NCBI GenBank assembly: GCA_905209765.1
Contig: CAJLUE010000095.1
Span: 1-5,273, forward strand
Reading direction: 5' to 3'
Length of the DNA: 5,273 nucleotides
Source of the DNA: an uncultured Collinsella sp.
GTDB taxonomy: Bacteria > Actinomycetota > Coriobacteriia > Coriobacteriales > Coriobacteriaceae
In this document: piece after piece, positions 1 to 5,273 of the stretch
Position numbering within the stretch: the stretch's first letter is position 1
Layout: each line of letters opens with the position of its first letter
The notes under the pieces: generated by a model
The model's input: the letters and a program-made list of their open reading frames with translations, nothing else
The model's database searches: none
Told to the model about the DNA's origin: nothing
Position numbers and translations under genes: made by a program

Positions 1-33
1 GGCTCCGGGTGCGGTAAGGTGACGTGAAACAAG

Positions 34-60
34 CGGGCGCTGACCTTTTGGTCGCGCCCG
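34..60 (-). terminator. Stem-loop, possible weak terminator
   Basis: Arms CGGGCGC (34-40) and GCGCCCG (54-60) pair, then after one bulged T (41) GACC (42-45) pairs with GGTC (50-53), closing on a TTTT loop. Read on the minus strand the stem is followed by CTTGTTTC, a weak and interrupted T tract, so it could end minus-strand transcription leaving larE. It also lies 6 bases after a TGA at 25-27, so it could instead belong to a plus-strand gene ending at the window edge. The structure is visible; the function is inferred. Confidence 0.4.
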
Positions 61-112
61 TGAAGTTGAACGTCAGATTGCCGTGCCCGGGGCCTGCGCA
101 GCGCCGAGCAGT

Positions 113-135
113 TACGCCGTTTGTAAAACGGCGTA
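113..135 (-). terminator. Perfect 10-bp hairpin directly after larE stop
   Basis: TACGCCGTTT (113-122) and AAACGGCGTA (126-135) are perfect reverse complements around a 3-base loop. The hairpin begins two bases beyond the larE stop codon (138-140 on the minus strand). No T tract follows in either direction, so it is not a textbook intrinsic terminator. It may act as a 3'-end stabilising structure, as a factor-assisted terminator, or together with the stem-loop at 34-60. Confidence 0.4.
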
Positions 136-137
136 GC

Positions 138-1016
138 CTAAAGATTCATGGCACCGTGAATGTAGGGGGTGACCTCGGGGGAGATATGGTCGCAGCCCAG
201 CTCGCGCAGCGCGGACTCGATAACGGCGGGCAGCGGGGTCTTGCCCTTGTCGTCGATGGCGGCACCGCCGAGGGCGGCAATCTTGGCAACATCTGCGGGT
301 GCGGCCTCGATATGCATGCAGCCGCCGATCAAGCGCGCGCGTACCTGTGCCAGATCAAGATCGTGCAGGTAATCCTCGCAGGCGCGGATTAAATCGACCT
401 TCTCGCGCGTAAGCTCCTCGCCCGTGGGAACGCGCGTGGCAAGACATGCTCCCGCCGGCAGGTTCCAAACGGGATAGCCCCATGCGCGCAGCAGCTCGCG
501 CTCTTCGTCCTTGGTAAAGCCGACCTCCATGAGAGGGGAGCGTACGCCGAGCTCTTTTGCCGCGCGCATGCCAGGGCGGTAGTCGCCGCGATCACTTGCA
601 TTGCTGCCATCGATGACGATGGGAAAGCCGAGCGACTTGGCGTGGTTGACGATGGCGGTAAAGCCAGCGTGCTTGCAGTGGTAGCAGCGATTGGCATCGT
701 TGCAGGCTACTTGGGGGAGCTGCAGCTGATCGACCGAAAGATTGAGCACGGGGAGCTTAAAATGCGGCCCCTCATTGGCCTGCCCATCAACGGACTGCTC
801 AAACGAAGCCTGCTCGGGCGTGCCGATGAGCGGCGTGGTGAGATGGACGAGAAGAGTATTGGTAGGTATGACGCGGGCGCATACGGCGGCCAAAAAGCTG
901 CTGTCAACGCCGCCGGAAAACCCGATAGCCACGCGCCCGTATGCCAAAAGCAGCTGCTCGAGCGCCGATAGCTTGTCTTGAAGCTCCTCTGCGGGTGCCG
1001 TGGTGTCTAAAATCAT
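138..1016 (-). CDS. larE: LarE-like ATP-dependent sacrificial sulfur transferase
   Basis: This 292-residue cytoplasmic protein belongs to the PP-loop ATP-pyrophosphatase superfamily. In the known pathway LarE adenylylates pyridinium-3,5-biscarboxylic acid mononucleotide and donates sulfur from its own cysteine, giving the bisthiocarboxylate that LarC loads with nickel for lactate racemase LarA. Visible signatures are the PP-loop SGGVDS (34-39), a CYHCK motif (Cys111, Cys114), DGSNASD (136-142), RSPL (159-162) and AGACLATRVP (188-197). Cys191 in the last motif matches the sacrificial cysteine (Cys176 of Lactobacillus plantarum LarE). Length is close to the family norm of about 275 residues. 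The ATG at 1016 is preceded by AAGGA seven bases upstream (1024-1028), which supports this start. It is divergent from the HAD gene, and no larA, larB or larC is in view, so the cofactor role is inferred. A related sulfur-transfer or NAD-synthase/GuaA-like PP-loop role is less likely. Confidence 0.88.
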   Translation of the reverse strand: MILDTTAPAEELQDKLSALEQLLLAYGRVAIGFSGGVDSSFLAAVCARVIPTNTLLVHLTTPLIGTPEQASFEQSVDGQANEGPHFKLPVLNLSVDQLQLPQVACNDANRCYHCKHAGFTAIVNHAKSLGFPIVIDGSNASDRGDYRPGMRAAKELGVRSPLMEVGFTKDEERELLRAWGYPVWNLPAGACLATRVPTGEELTREKVDLIRACEDYLHDLDLAQVRARLIGGCMHIEAAPADVAKIAALGGAAIDDKGKTPLPAVIESALRELGCDHISPEVTPYIHGAMNL

Positions 1017-1189
1017 GAAACGTTCCTTATCGTTGAGTACTCGATCGAAAACTATAATCCTAATGCGTTACTTGCCATAAGACTTCTATCTGTGTAACGA
1101 AAGCGCAATATGGTATATACGTTATATACAAGTTGCCAAATGCGGTAGAGTTGCAGCAACGCGACAGCGAGAGTCGATGGGGGACCGAT
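1017..1189. promoter_or_regulatory. Divergent larE / HAD intergenic region
   Basis: This 173-base gap must carry both start signals. It is clearly more AT-rich than the flanking genes. It holds a TATAAT-like hexamer on the plus strand (1053-1058), whose reverse strand reads GGATTATAGT and could serve larE, and an 8-bp palindrome GAGTACTC (1035-1042). The AT-rich core at 1111-1130 is listed separately. No good TTGACA partner was found for any of these -10 candidates, so exact start points are open. Confidence 0.5.
1111..1130 (+). promoter_or_regulatory. Probable extended -10 / operator-like AT core for HAD gene
   Basis: TGGTATATA (1111-1119) reads as an extended -10 element (TG, one base, TATATA), about 70 bases before the HAD start. 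It overlaps GTATATAC (1113-1120), a self-complementary octamer, and TATATAC recurs at 1123-1129, nine bases after its first copy at 1114-1120. GTATATAC fits the GT-N4-AC core described for operators of HutC-type GntR regulators, so this could be both a promoter and a binding site. No GntR gene is in the window. The repeats are seen; promoter and operator roles are inferred. Confidence 0.4.
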
Positions 1190-1840
1190 ATGATCAAGGC
1201 TGTTATTTTTGACATGGATGGAACGCTGGTCGATACCGAGCGTTTGGGGATTAGGGCCTGGAAGGCAGGCGCCGCTGAGCTGGGGCTCGCGATTGATGAT
1301 GCGCTGATCCATCAGTTTATCGGTCGCACGCTACCCGATGTCATGAACATCCTCGATAAGCATTACGGCAGCCACGAGACCGCCGAGGCGATCTATGTCC
1401 GCCACAAGGAGATTCGCGACGAGATGGTCAAGACCGATCTGGAGCTTAAGGCCGGCGCTGCCGAGTGCATAGACGAGCTGTTGGCTGCGGGCTATCACGT
1501 AGGCCTTGCAACGTCATCGCGCCATGTTACGGCCGAGCGCAACCTTAAAGCATTCGGTCTCTTTGACAAGTTTGAGACCGTGACCTGCGGCGAGGACGTT
1601 GTGCACGGCAAGCCCGATCCCGAGATGTATCTGCTTGCCTGCGAGCGCGCGGGTTTTGCCCCCGAGGAATGTGCCGTGGTCGAGGATTCGCGCAACGGCT
1701 GCGTCTCGGGCATTACGGCCGGCTGCCATGTCTTTGCCGTTCCCGATATCGTGCCGCTGCCGCAAGACGTGGTGGATGGCTGCGAGGCCGTGCTCGATAC
1801 GTTGTTCGACCTGGCGGCGGCGGTCAAGGCCGTGCGCTAG
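1190..1840 (+). CDS. HAD superfamily (subfamily IA) hydrolase, beta-phosphoglucomutase-like
   Basis: This 216-residue cytoplasmic protein has all four HAD motifs. They are motif I DMDGT (8-12, nucleophile Asp8 and acid/base Asp10), motif II LATSS (106-110, Thr108 or Ser109), motif III GKPDPE with Lys141, and motif IV VVEDS with Glu165 and Asp166 binding magnesium. Residues 15 to about 85 form the helical cap typical of the CbbY/beta-phosphoglucomutase/phosphoglycolate phosphatase group. It most likely dephosphorylates or isomerises a small sugar phosphate; the substrate cannot be deduced. The ATG at 1190 is chosen because MIKAVIFDMDG is the usual family N-terminus and GGGGGA (1179-1184) lies five bases upstream. 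An in-frame TTG at 1133 would add 19 unconserved residues overlapping the promoter-like core. It stands alone, divergent from larE and convergent with lacI, and ends before a strong terminator. Confidence 0.93.
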   Translation: MIKAVIFDMDGTLVDTERLGIRAWKAGAAELGLAIDDALIHQFIGRTLPDVMNILDKHYGSHETAEAIYVRHKEIRDEMVKTDLELKAGAAECIDELLAAGYHVGLATSSRHVTAERNLKAFGLFDKFETVTCGEDVVHGKPDPEMYLLACERAGFAPEECAVVEDSRNGCVSGITAGCHVFAVPDIVPLPQDVVDGCEAVLDTLFDLAAAVKAVR

Positions 1841-1841
1841 A

Positions 1842-1868
1842 CAATTGCGGTGTTGAAACGAGCAATTG
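1842..1868. repeat. Short inverted repeat after HAD stop
   Basis: CAATTGC (1842-1848) and GCAATTG (1862-1868) are perfect 7-base inverted arms around a 13-base loop, starting just after the HAD stop codon. There is no T tract. It probably forms a small hairpin in the 3' end of the HAD transcript, ahead of the main terminator at 1881-1926. Confidence 0.4.
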
Positions 1869-1880
1869 CCCACGTTTGCG

Positions 1881-1926
1881 CTCAAGCAAAAGGGGTCCGG
1901 CAATGGTCGGGCCCCTTTTGCTTGAG
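1881..1926. terminator. Bidirectional intrinsic terminator between HAD gene and lacI
   Basis: CTCAAGCAAAAGGGG (1881-1895) is perfectly complementary to CCCCTTTTGCTTGAG (1912-1926). The stem extends inward by about five more pairs, two of them G-U, around the loop CAATGG (1901-1906). AAAA on one arm and TTTT on the other give a GC-rich core followed by a T run on either strand. It sits between two convergent genes ending at 1840 and 1954, so it can stop both transcripts. Confidence 0.9.
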
Positions 1927-1953
1927 TGGTGACTTAGCATACTTGCGGGCGTG

Positions 1954-3066
1954 CTATAGATACGCACCGAGGTTGATGGCCGTGGCGTCGGTCTGGCTGC
2001 TTGCCTGGGTGCTGGCGCGTTCCAGCAGGAACGGCCGCACGAGTTCTTGGCGGTTGATGTCCTCGATGGCCGTGACCGCGGTGACGGTGCGCGCTGCAGA
2101 GCCGATGTGGACGTGCTTGGTCTTTGCCGGGGCCTTGTTCTCAATTTGCTCCATGAGCAATTGAACGCCCTTGCGGCCAATCTCATAGCCCGGGGGCGCT
2201 ACCGTAGTGAGCGGGACCGATCCGCTCCAAGCGAGCGGGTTGCCATCGCAACCTGCTACGCGTACTTGCCCGGGGACGGAGATGCCCTTGTCGACCAGTG
2301 CCGAAACGACGCCCGAGGCCAGCACGTCGGTCAGGCCGACGACAAAATCGGGGCGTTCATCCGCGGGGCGCGCGGCGATTTGGGCGCCGATGCCGTAGCC
2401 GTCGGCGGCGGTATTCCATTCGCCGGCGTCGATGACTTCGATCTTGATATCGGGGTGTAGAGCGAGCGCTTTATGAATGCCAAGGACGCGCAGGGTGAGT
2501 TGCATAAATGCTGCTCTACCCACAACGGTGATATGGCGTGCACCGCGGGCGATGGCGAGTTCGGCAATGATGCGGCCCTGTGCCTCGTTGTCGGCCGCTA
2601 CGTAGTAGCCGGGCTCGGAGCAATGGATGTCCAGGTGGACGATCGGCACGGGCATCTTGGCCATGGCGGGGTGCCAGTCGGGGGATGCCATGGGCTGAAC
2701 CATGACGCCGGACATCTGGGTGCCCATAAAGTAGCGCAGGTAATGGTCCTCGAGAATATCGTCGTTATCGGCGTTGGCGATGAGCAGGTCGTAGCCGTGC
2801 TTGCGGGCCTCGTTGTGGGCGCCGCTGGCGATTTGGAGCGAAAAGCCGTGATCGAGACGGGGGAGCACCAGGCCAAAGGACTTGGTGGCGCCGCCCGCGA
2901 GCTGACGAGCGCTTTGGTTGGGCAGGTAGCCAAGGCGATTGATGGTCTCGTTGATGAGCTTGAGGGTTTCGGGGCGCAGCTTTTCGGGGTGGTTGAGCGC
3001 GTTGGAAACCGTGCCCAGCGAAACTCCGGCCTCGCGCGCGACGTCGCTGATTTTTACCTTTGCCAT
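1954..3066 (-). CDS. LacI-family transcriptional regulator
   Basis: This 370-residue DNA-binding protein has a helix-turn-helix at about residues 5-25 (ISDVAREAGVS, then GTVSNALN) and a hinge near 50-59 (NQSARQLAGG) with the minor-groove leucine context typical of LacI/PurR. A periplasmic-binding-protein-like effector core follows from about 63 to 337. Family landmarks include AADNEAQG (157-164), GLTDVLASGV (244-253) and CDGNPLAW (273-280). Such proteins usually repress sugar uptake or use genes and release DNA on binding a sugar; the effector here is unknown. At 370 residues it is a little longer than usual (330-350) because of a polar tail after about 350. The ATG at 3066 is chosen because MAKVKISDVA is the standard N-terminus and AAAGGGG (3072-3078) lies five bases upstream. 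The frame stays open far upstream, but only as antisense of glmS. It is divergent from glmS and could regulate itself or glmS (inference). Confidence 0.95.
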   Translation of the reverse strand: MAKVKISDVAREAGVSLGTVSNALNHPEKLRPETLKLINETINRLGYLPNQSARQLAGGATKSFGLVLPRLDHGFSLQIASGAHNEARKHGYDLLIANADNDDILEDHYLRYFMGTQMSGVMVQPMASPDWHPAMAKMPVPIVHLDIHCSEPGYYVAADNEAQGRIIAELAIARGARHITVVGRAAFMQLTLRVLGIHKALALHPDIKIEVIDAGEWNTAADGYGIGAQIAARPADERPDFVVGLTDVLASGVVSALVDKGISVPGQVRVAGCDGNPLAWSGSVPLTTVAPPGYEIGRKGVQLLMEQIENKAPAKTKHVHIGSAARTVTAVTAIEDINRQELVRPFLLERASTQASSQTDATAINLGAYL

Positions 3067-3101
3067 AGCGGCCCCTTTGATGCGTTTCAAGTACAAGCCA
3101 G

Positions 3102-3132
3102 ATTGTAGCATCGCCCGCCCCTGAGGTGTCAA
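3102..3132 (-). promoter_or_regulatory. lacI promoter (sigma-70 type)
   Basis: On the minus strand a perfect TTGACA (3132-3127) is followed after 19 bases by TACAAT (3107-3102), itself preceded by TGC, giving an extended -10 (TGCTACAAT). Transcription should begin near 3095, leaving a leader of about 30 bases to the lacI ATG. The 19-base spacer is slightly long, but the extended -10 compensates. The -35 overlaps the left arm of the repeat block by two bases (3131-3132). Confidence 0.65.
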
Positions 3133-3171
3133 AACCCGCCTATTAGGGACAGGTTTATTTTGGCAGGTTTT
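3131..3171. repeat. Inverted repeat in lacI-glmS gap
   Basis: AAAACCCGCC (3131-3140) and GGCAGGTTTT (3162-3171) match as inverted arms at nine of ten positions, around a 21-base loop. The loop contains GGGACAGG (3147-3153 plus the preceding G), whose near complement CCTGCCCC lies at 3215-3222. The arrangement looks like a dispersed intergenic repeat rather than a terminator, since no gene ends here. Confidence 0.45.
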
Positions 3172-3177
3172 ATCTGG
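3150..3177 (+). repeat. Tandem 14-bp direct repeat
   Basis: CAGGTTTATTTTGG (3150-3163) is followed without a gap by CAGGTTTTATCTGG (3164-3177), 11 of 14 positions identical. The two copies overlap the right arm of the inverted repeat at 3131-3171. They might be paired protein-binding sites or part of a repeat element; nothing suggests coding. Confidence 0.5.
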
Positions 3178-3200
3178 GCAAACGATGCTGTCAGACCAAA

Positions 3201-3233
3201 CCACCACGAAGGTGCCTGCCCCCTTCGGGGTGG
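3201..3233. repeat. Strong 12-position stem-loop in lacI-glmS gap
   Basis: CCACCACGAAGG (3201-3212) and CCTTCGGGGTGG (3222-3233) pair at 11 of 12 positions around a 9-base loop. No T tract follows on the plus strand. The hairpin lies about 30 bases upstream of the probable glmS promoter and about 95 bases upstream of the lacI promoter, so it is likely not in either main transcript. It may insulate the divergent units or be part of a dispersed repeat. Confidence 0.5.
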
Positions 3234-3246
3234 GGTGTGTGTATCG

Positions 3247-3285
3247 AGTGGTATTCAAGTTGAGATACCACTTCTGGTATATCAG
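3247..3285 (+). promoter_or_regulatory. Probable glmS promoter with nested operator-like palindromes
   Basis: AGTGGTAT (3247-3254) and ATACCACT (3265-3272) are perfect 8-base inverted arms 10 bases apart. The second arm also forms ATACCA-N4-TGGTAT (3265-3280). CTGGTATATCAG (3274-3285) is itself palindromic except for one pair. TGGTATATC (3275-3283) reads as an extended -10, with TTCAAG (3254-3259) a weak -35 at 18 bases. This would start glmS transcription near 3290, with a leader of about 90 bases. Overlap of palindromes with the promoter suggests repressor control. The repeats are seen; promoter and control are inferred. Confidence 0.5.
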
Positions 3286-3286
3286 C

Positions 3287-3311
3287 TTGCGTTTGCGTGA
3301 GTACAATACTC
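3287..3311 (+). promoter_or_regulatory. Second candidate -10 with flanking repeats upstream of glmS
   Basis: TACAAT (3302-3307) matches the lacI -10 exactly and sits inside a small palindrome, GAGTA-CAA-TACTC (3299-3311). Two tandem TTGCGT copies (3287-3298) precede it. No -35 lies at the normal distance, so this is a weaker promoter candidate than 3247-3285, or an activator-dependent one. It would give a leader of about 68 bases. Confidence 0.3.
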
Positions 3312-3381
3312 GAACGTTATGCGTCTCAGCGCCCCCTGTGCGTGGACGTTTTGCAGTCAAGCGGACGAAGGGATTTATCCT

Positions 3382-5229
3382 ATGTGCGGAATTGTCGGCT
3401 ATACCGGCTCTGATATTGCAAAGAACATCCTGGTCACAGGCCTCAAGCGTATGGAGTATCGCGGCTATGACTCCTCGGGCGTCGCGCTCGAGGTGGGCGA
3501 GGGCGCCGCGGCGCACCTCGACGTCATCCGCCGCGTGGGCAAGGTCGCGGGCTTGGAGAGCGAGCTTTCCAACATCGACAGCGACGCTACCTGCGGTATC
3601 GGCCACACCCGTTGGGCCACCCACGGCAAGCCCTCCGTCGTTAACGCTCACCCCCACACCAGCTGCGACGGTCGTATCGCCATCGTCCACAACGGCATCA
3701 TCGAGAACTTCGCCGAGCTGCGCGAAGAGCTGGAGGGCCGCGGCCACCACTTTAAGAGCGAGACCGATACCGAGGTCTTCGCGCATCTGATCGAAGAGGC
3801 TTATGCCGAGACGCACGACCTGATGGCCTCCGTGCGCGAGGCTTGCGCCCACGTGGTCGGTGCCTATGGTCTGGCCGTCGTGTGCGCTGACGAGCCCGGC
3901 GTGATCGCCGTGGCCCGCAAGGATTCCCCGATCGTGGTCGGCGCGGGCGAGACCGGCGCCTATGTCGCCTCCGACGTCATCGCGCTCATCGACGCCACCC
4001 GCGATGTCGTGGTGCTCGAGGACGGTCAGTTTGCCAAGCTTACGCCCGCAGGCGTCGAGTACACCGACGAGGCCGGCAACGTTATCGAGCCCAAGGTCAC
4101 CCACATCGACTGGGACCTGGACATGGCAGAAAAGGGCGGTTATCCCGACTTTATGCTCAAGGAGATCCACGAGCAGCCGCGCGTCGTGCGCGACACGCTG
4201 GTGGGCCGCATGACGCCGGCCGGCGAGCTCGACATCGACGAGCTGGGCCTTTCGCTCGAGGAGCTCAACGACATCGACCGCGTCTACGTGATCGCTTGCG
4301 GCACCAGCTATCACGCTGGCCTCATTGCCAAGAATCTCATTGAGGGCTGGGCTCGCATCCCCACCGAGGTGGAGGCGGCCAGCGAGTTCCGTTATCGCAA
4401 CCCCATCATTACGCCGACGACGCTTGTCGTTGCCGTGTCCCAGTCGGGCGAGACGGCCGATACCCTTGCCGCCATTCGCGATGCGCGCATCAAGGGTGCC
4501 AAGGTCTTCGGCATCACCAACGTGGTGGGCAGCCCCGTGGCGCGTGAGAGCGACGGCGTCATCTACACCAAGGCCAACAAGGAGATCGCGGTCGCCTCGA
4601 CCAAGAGCTTCATCGGCCAGGTCGTGAGCCTTACGCTTTTGGCTCTGCTGCTGGCGCAGGTCAAGTACCGCTTGACCACCAAGCAGGCGCGCATGCTGTT
4701 CCGCGAGCTTTCCGATACGGCCGAGCAGATCCAGTGGATTTTGGATACCCAAACCGAGGCCGTGCATGAGGCCGCCCTGCTGTGCAAGGACGCGCAGTCG
4801 GCGCTGTTCGTGGGCCGTGGCATGGGTGCCGCTATTTCCTACGAGGGCGCGCTCAAGCTCAAAGAGGTCAGCTACCTGCACGCCGAGGCCTACGCCGCCG
4901 GTGAGATGAAGCACGGCCCCATCGCGCTGATCGACCCGGGCTTCCCTGTCATCGCCGTGGCCACCAAGAGTGCCACCTACGACAAGACCGTGTCGAACCT
5001 CATGGAGTGCAAGGCGCGCGGCGCCAAGGTCATCGTCGTTGCCACCGAGGGCGACGAGGAGATCAACAAGATCGCCGACTGCATTATCCGCGTGCCAGCA
5101 GTCCGCGACGTGTTCAGCCCCATCACGGCGAGCGTCCCGCTGCAGCTGCTCGCCCGCGAGGTCGCCATCCTGCGCGGCTGCGACGTCGACCAACCCCGAA
5201 ACCTGGCGAAAAGCGTCACGGTCGAGTAG
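3382..5229 (+). CDS. glmS: Glutamine-fructose-6-phosphate aminotransferase (isomerizing)
   Basis: GlmS makes glucosamine-6-phosphate and glutamate from fructose-6-phosphate and glutamine in the cytoplasm, the entry step to UDP-GlcNAc and peptidoglycan. The 615 residues match the family length (E. coli 609). The N-terminal class II glutaminase domain (to about 240) has Cys2 as nucleophile, HTRWATHG (75-82), HNGIIENF (103-110) and ETDTEV (127-132). Two SIS sugar-isomerase domains follow, with CGTSYHA (306-312), SQSGET (353-358), EIAVASTKSF (401-410), KLKE (492-495) and KHGP (510-513). Glu495, His511 and Lys610 correspond to E. coli Glu488, His504 and Lys603. The C-terminus LAKSVTVE is canonical. 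The ATG at 3382 is fixed by the need for Met-Cys, since Cys2 must become N-terminal, and by GAAGGGA (3367-3373) eight bases upstream. An in-frame ATG at 3319 would bury the nucleophile. It is divergent from lacI, and no glmS ribozyme is seen upstream. Confidence 0.99.
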   Translation: MCGIVGYTGSDIAKNILVTGLKRMEYRGYDSSGVALEVGEGAAAHLDVIRRVGKVAGLESELSNIDSDATCGIGHTRWATHGKPSVVNAHPHTSCDGRIAIVHNGIIENFAELREELEGRGHHFKSETDTEVFAHLIEEAYAETHDLMASVREACAHVVGAYGLAVVCADEPGVIAVARKDSPIVVGAGETGAYVASDVIALIDATRDVVVLEDGQFAKLTPAGVEYTDEAGNVIEPKVTHIDWDLDMAEKGGYPDFMLKEIHEQPRVVRDTLVGRMTPAGELDIDELGLSLEELNDIDRVYVIACGTSYHAGLIAKNLIEGWARIPTEVEAASEFRYRNPIITPTTLVVAVSQSGETADTLAAIRDARIKGAKVFGITNVVGSPVARESDGVIYTKANKEIAVASTKSFIGQVVSLTLLALLLAQVKYRLTTKQARMLFRELSDTAEQIQWILDTQTEAVHEAALLCKDAQSALFVGRGMGAAISYEGALKLKEVSYLHAEAYAAGEMKHGPIALIDPGFPVIAVATKSATYDKTVSNLMECKARGAKVIVVATEGDEEINKIADCIIRVPAVRDVFSPITASVPLQLLAREVAILRGCDVDQPRNLAKSVTVE

Positions 5230-5273
5230 TTGGTTCCGCCGTTCTAGCGACTAAGGCCCGGCTCCGCATCAAG

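Noticed and set aside
1..27. Possible end of a plus-strand gene (reads GSGCGKVT then TGA at 25-27)
   Set aside because: Eight codons are too few to support a gene. The P-loop-like look is probably chance.
24..392. Plus-strand 122-codon open frame at the left end
   Set aside because: Most of it is antisense to larE, its composition is shadow-like, and it runs through both stem-loops.
1133..1189. Upstream TTG start adding 19 residues to the HAD protein
   Set aside because: The extra residues are not family-like, no Shine-Dalgarno site precedes 1133, and it would start essentially at the promoter core. ATG 1190 has a good ribosome binding site.
2047..3108. Plus-strand open frames of 137 and 211 codons opposite lacI
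   Set aside because: They are antisense shadows of a clear LacI-family gene, with no domain and no ribosome binding site of note.
3319..3381. Upstream in-frame ATG adding 21 residues to GlmS
   Set aside because: GlmS needs Cys immediately after the initiator Met as its N-terminal nucleophile, and the Shine-Dalgarno site points to 3382.
3234..3381. glmS ribozyme/riboswitch upstream of glmS
   Set aside because: I could not recognise the conserved ribozyme core or its pseudoknot arrangement, and this element is mainly known from Firmicutes. The palindromes here look like DNA operator sites.
3067..5193. Very long minus-strand open frame continuing upstream of lacI, through the intergenic gap and antisense to glmS
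   Set aside because: It is low-complexity, rich in G, A, V, D and L, lacks any recognisable domain, and mirrors glmS codon bias in a GC-rich genome. The real lacI start at 3066 has a Shine-Dalgarno site, a promoter and the family N-terminus.

Overview
The window is a compact stretch of GC-rich bacterial chromosome with four complete protein genes: larE-like (minus), a HAD hydrolase (plus), a LacI-family regulator (minus) and glmS (plus). High GC, strong GC preference at third codon positions, plain Shine-Dalgarno sites and long perfect bidirectional terminator hairpins fit a high-GC Gram-positive gut bacterium. My best guess is a Coriobacteriia member such as Collinsella. That is an impression from style and protein sequence, not a database result. 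I see no transposase, integrase, phage gene, tRNA, rRNA or CRISPR array.

Layout: 1-137 has no gene I can support and holds two stem-loops, one immediately after the larE stop. Positions 138-1016 (minus) encode a LarE-type ATP-pyrophosphatase/sulfur transferase. The 173-base gap to 1189 is a divergent promoter region with an AT-rich core at 1111-1130. Positions 1190-1840 (plus) encode a 216-residue HAD subfamily IA phosphatase/phosphoglucomutase-like protein. A 15-bp perfect hairpin (1881-1926) serves as a bidirectional terminator between this gene and the convergent LacI-family gene (1954-3066, minus). The 315-base gap 3067-3381 is the busiest noncoding part. It holds a strong promoter for lacI, a repeat-like block of tandem and inverted repeats (about 3131-3233), a set of TGGTAT/ATACCA inverted repeats around a probable glmS promoter, and a second possible -10. 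Positions 3382-5229 encode a complete GlmS. The last 44 bases (5230-5273) show nothing recognisable.

How the genes may work together: GlmS makes glucosamine-6-phosphate from fructose-6-phosphate and glutamine, feeding peptidoglycan synthesis. The divergent LacI-family protein is probably a sugar-responsive repressor. It could act on the shared intergenic region, but its effector and targets cannot be read from sequence. The HAD protein probably dephosphorylates or isomerises a phosphorylated metabolite. The larE-like gene would normally make the nickel-pincer cofactor of lactate racemase, but no other lar gene is in the window.

I found no clearly new multi-gene system. The points most worth a second look are the repeat block and nested operator-like palindromes between lacI and glmS, and the isolated larE-like gene.
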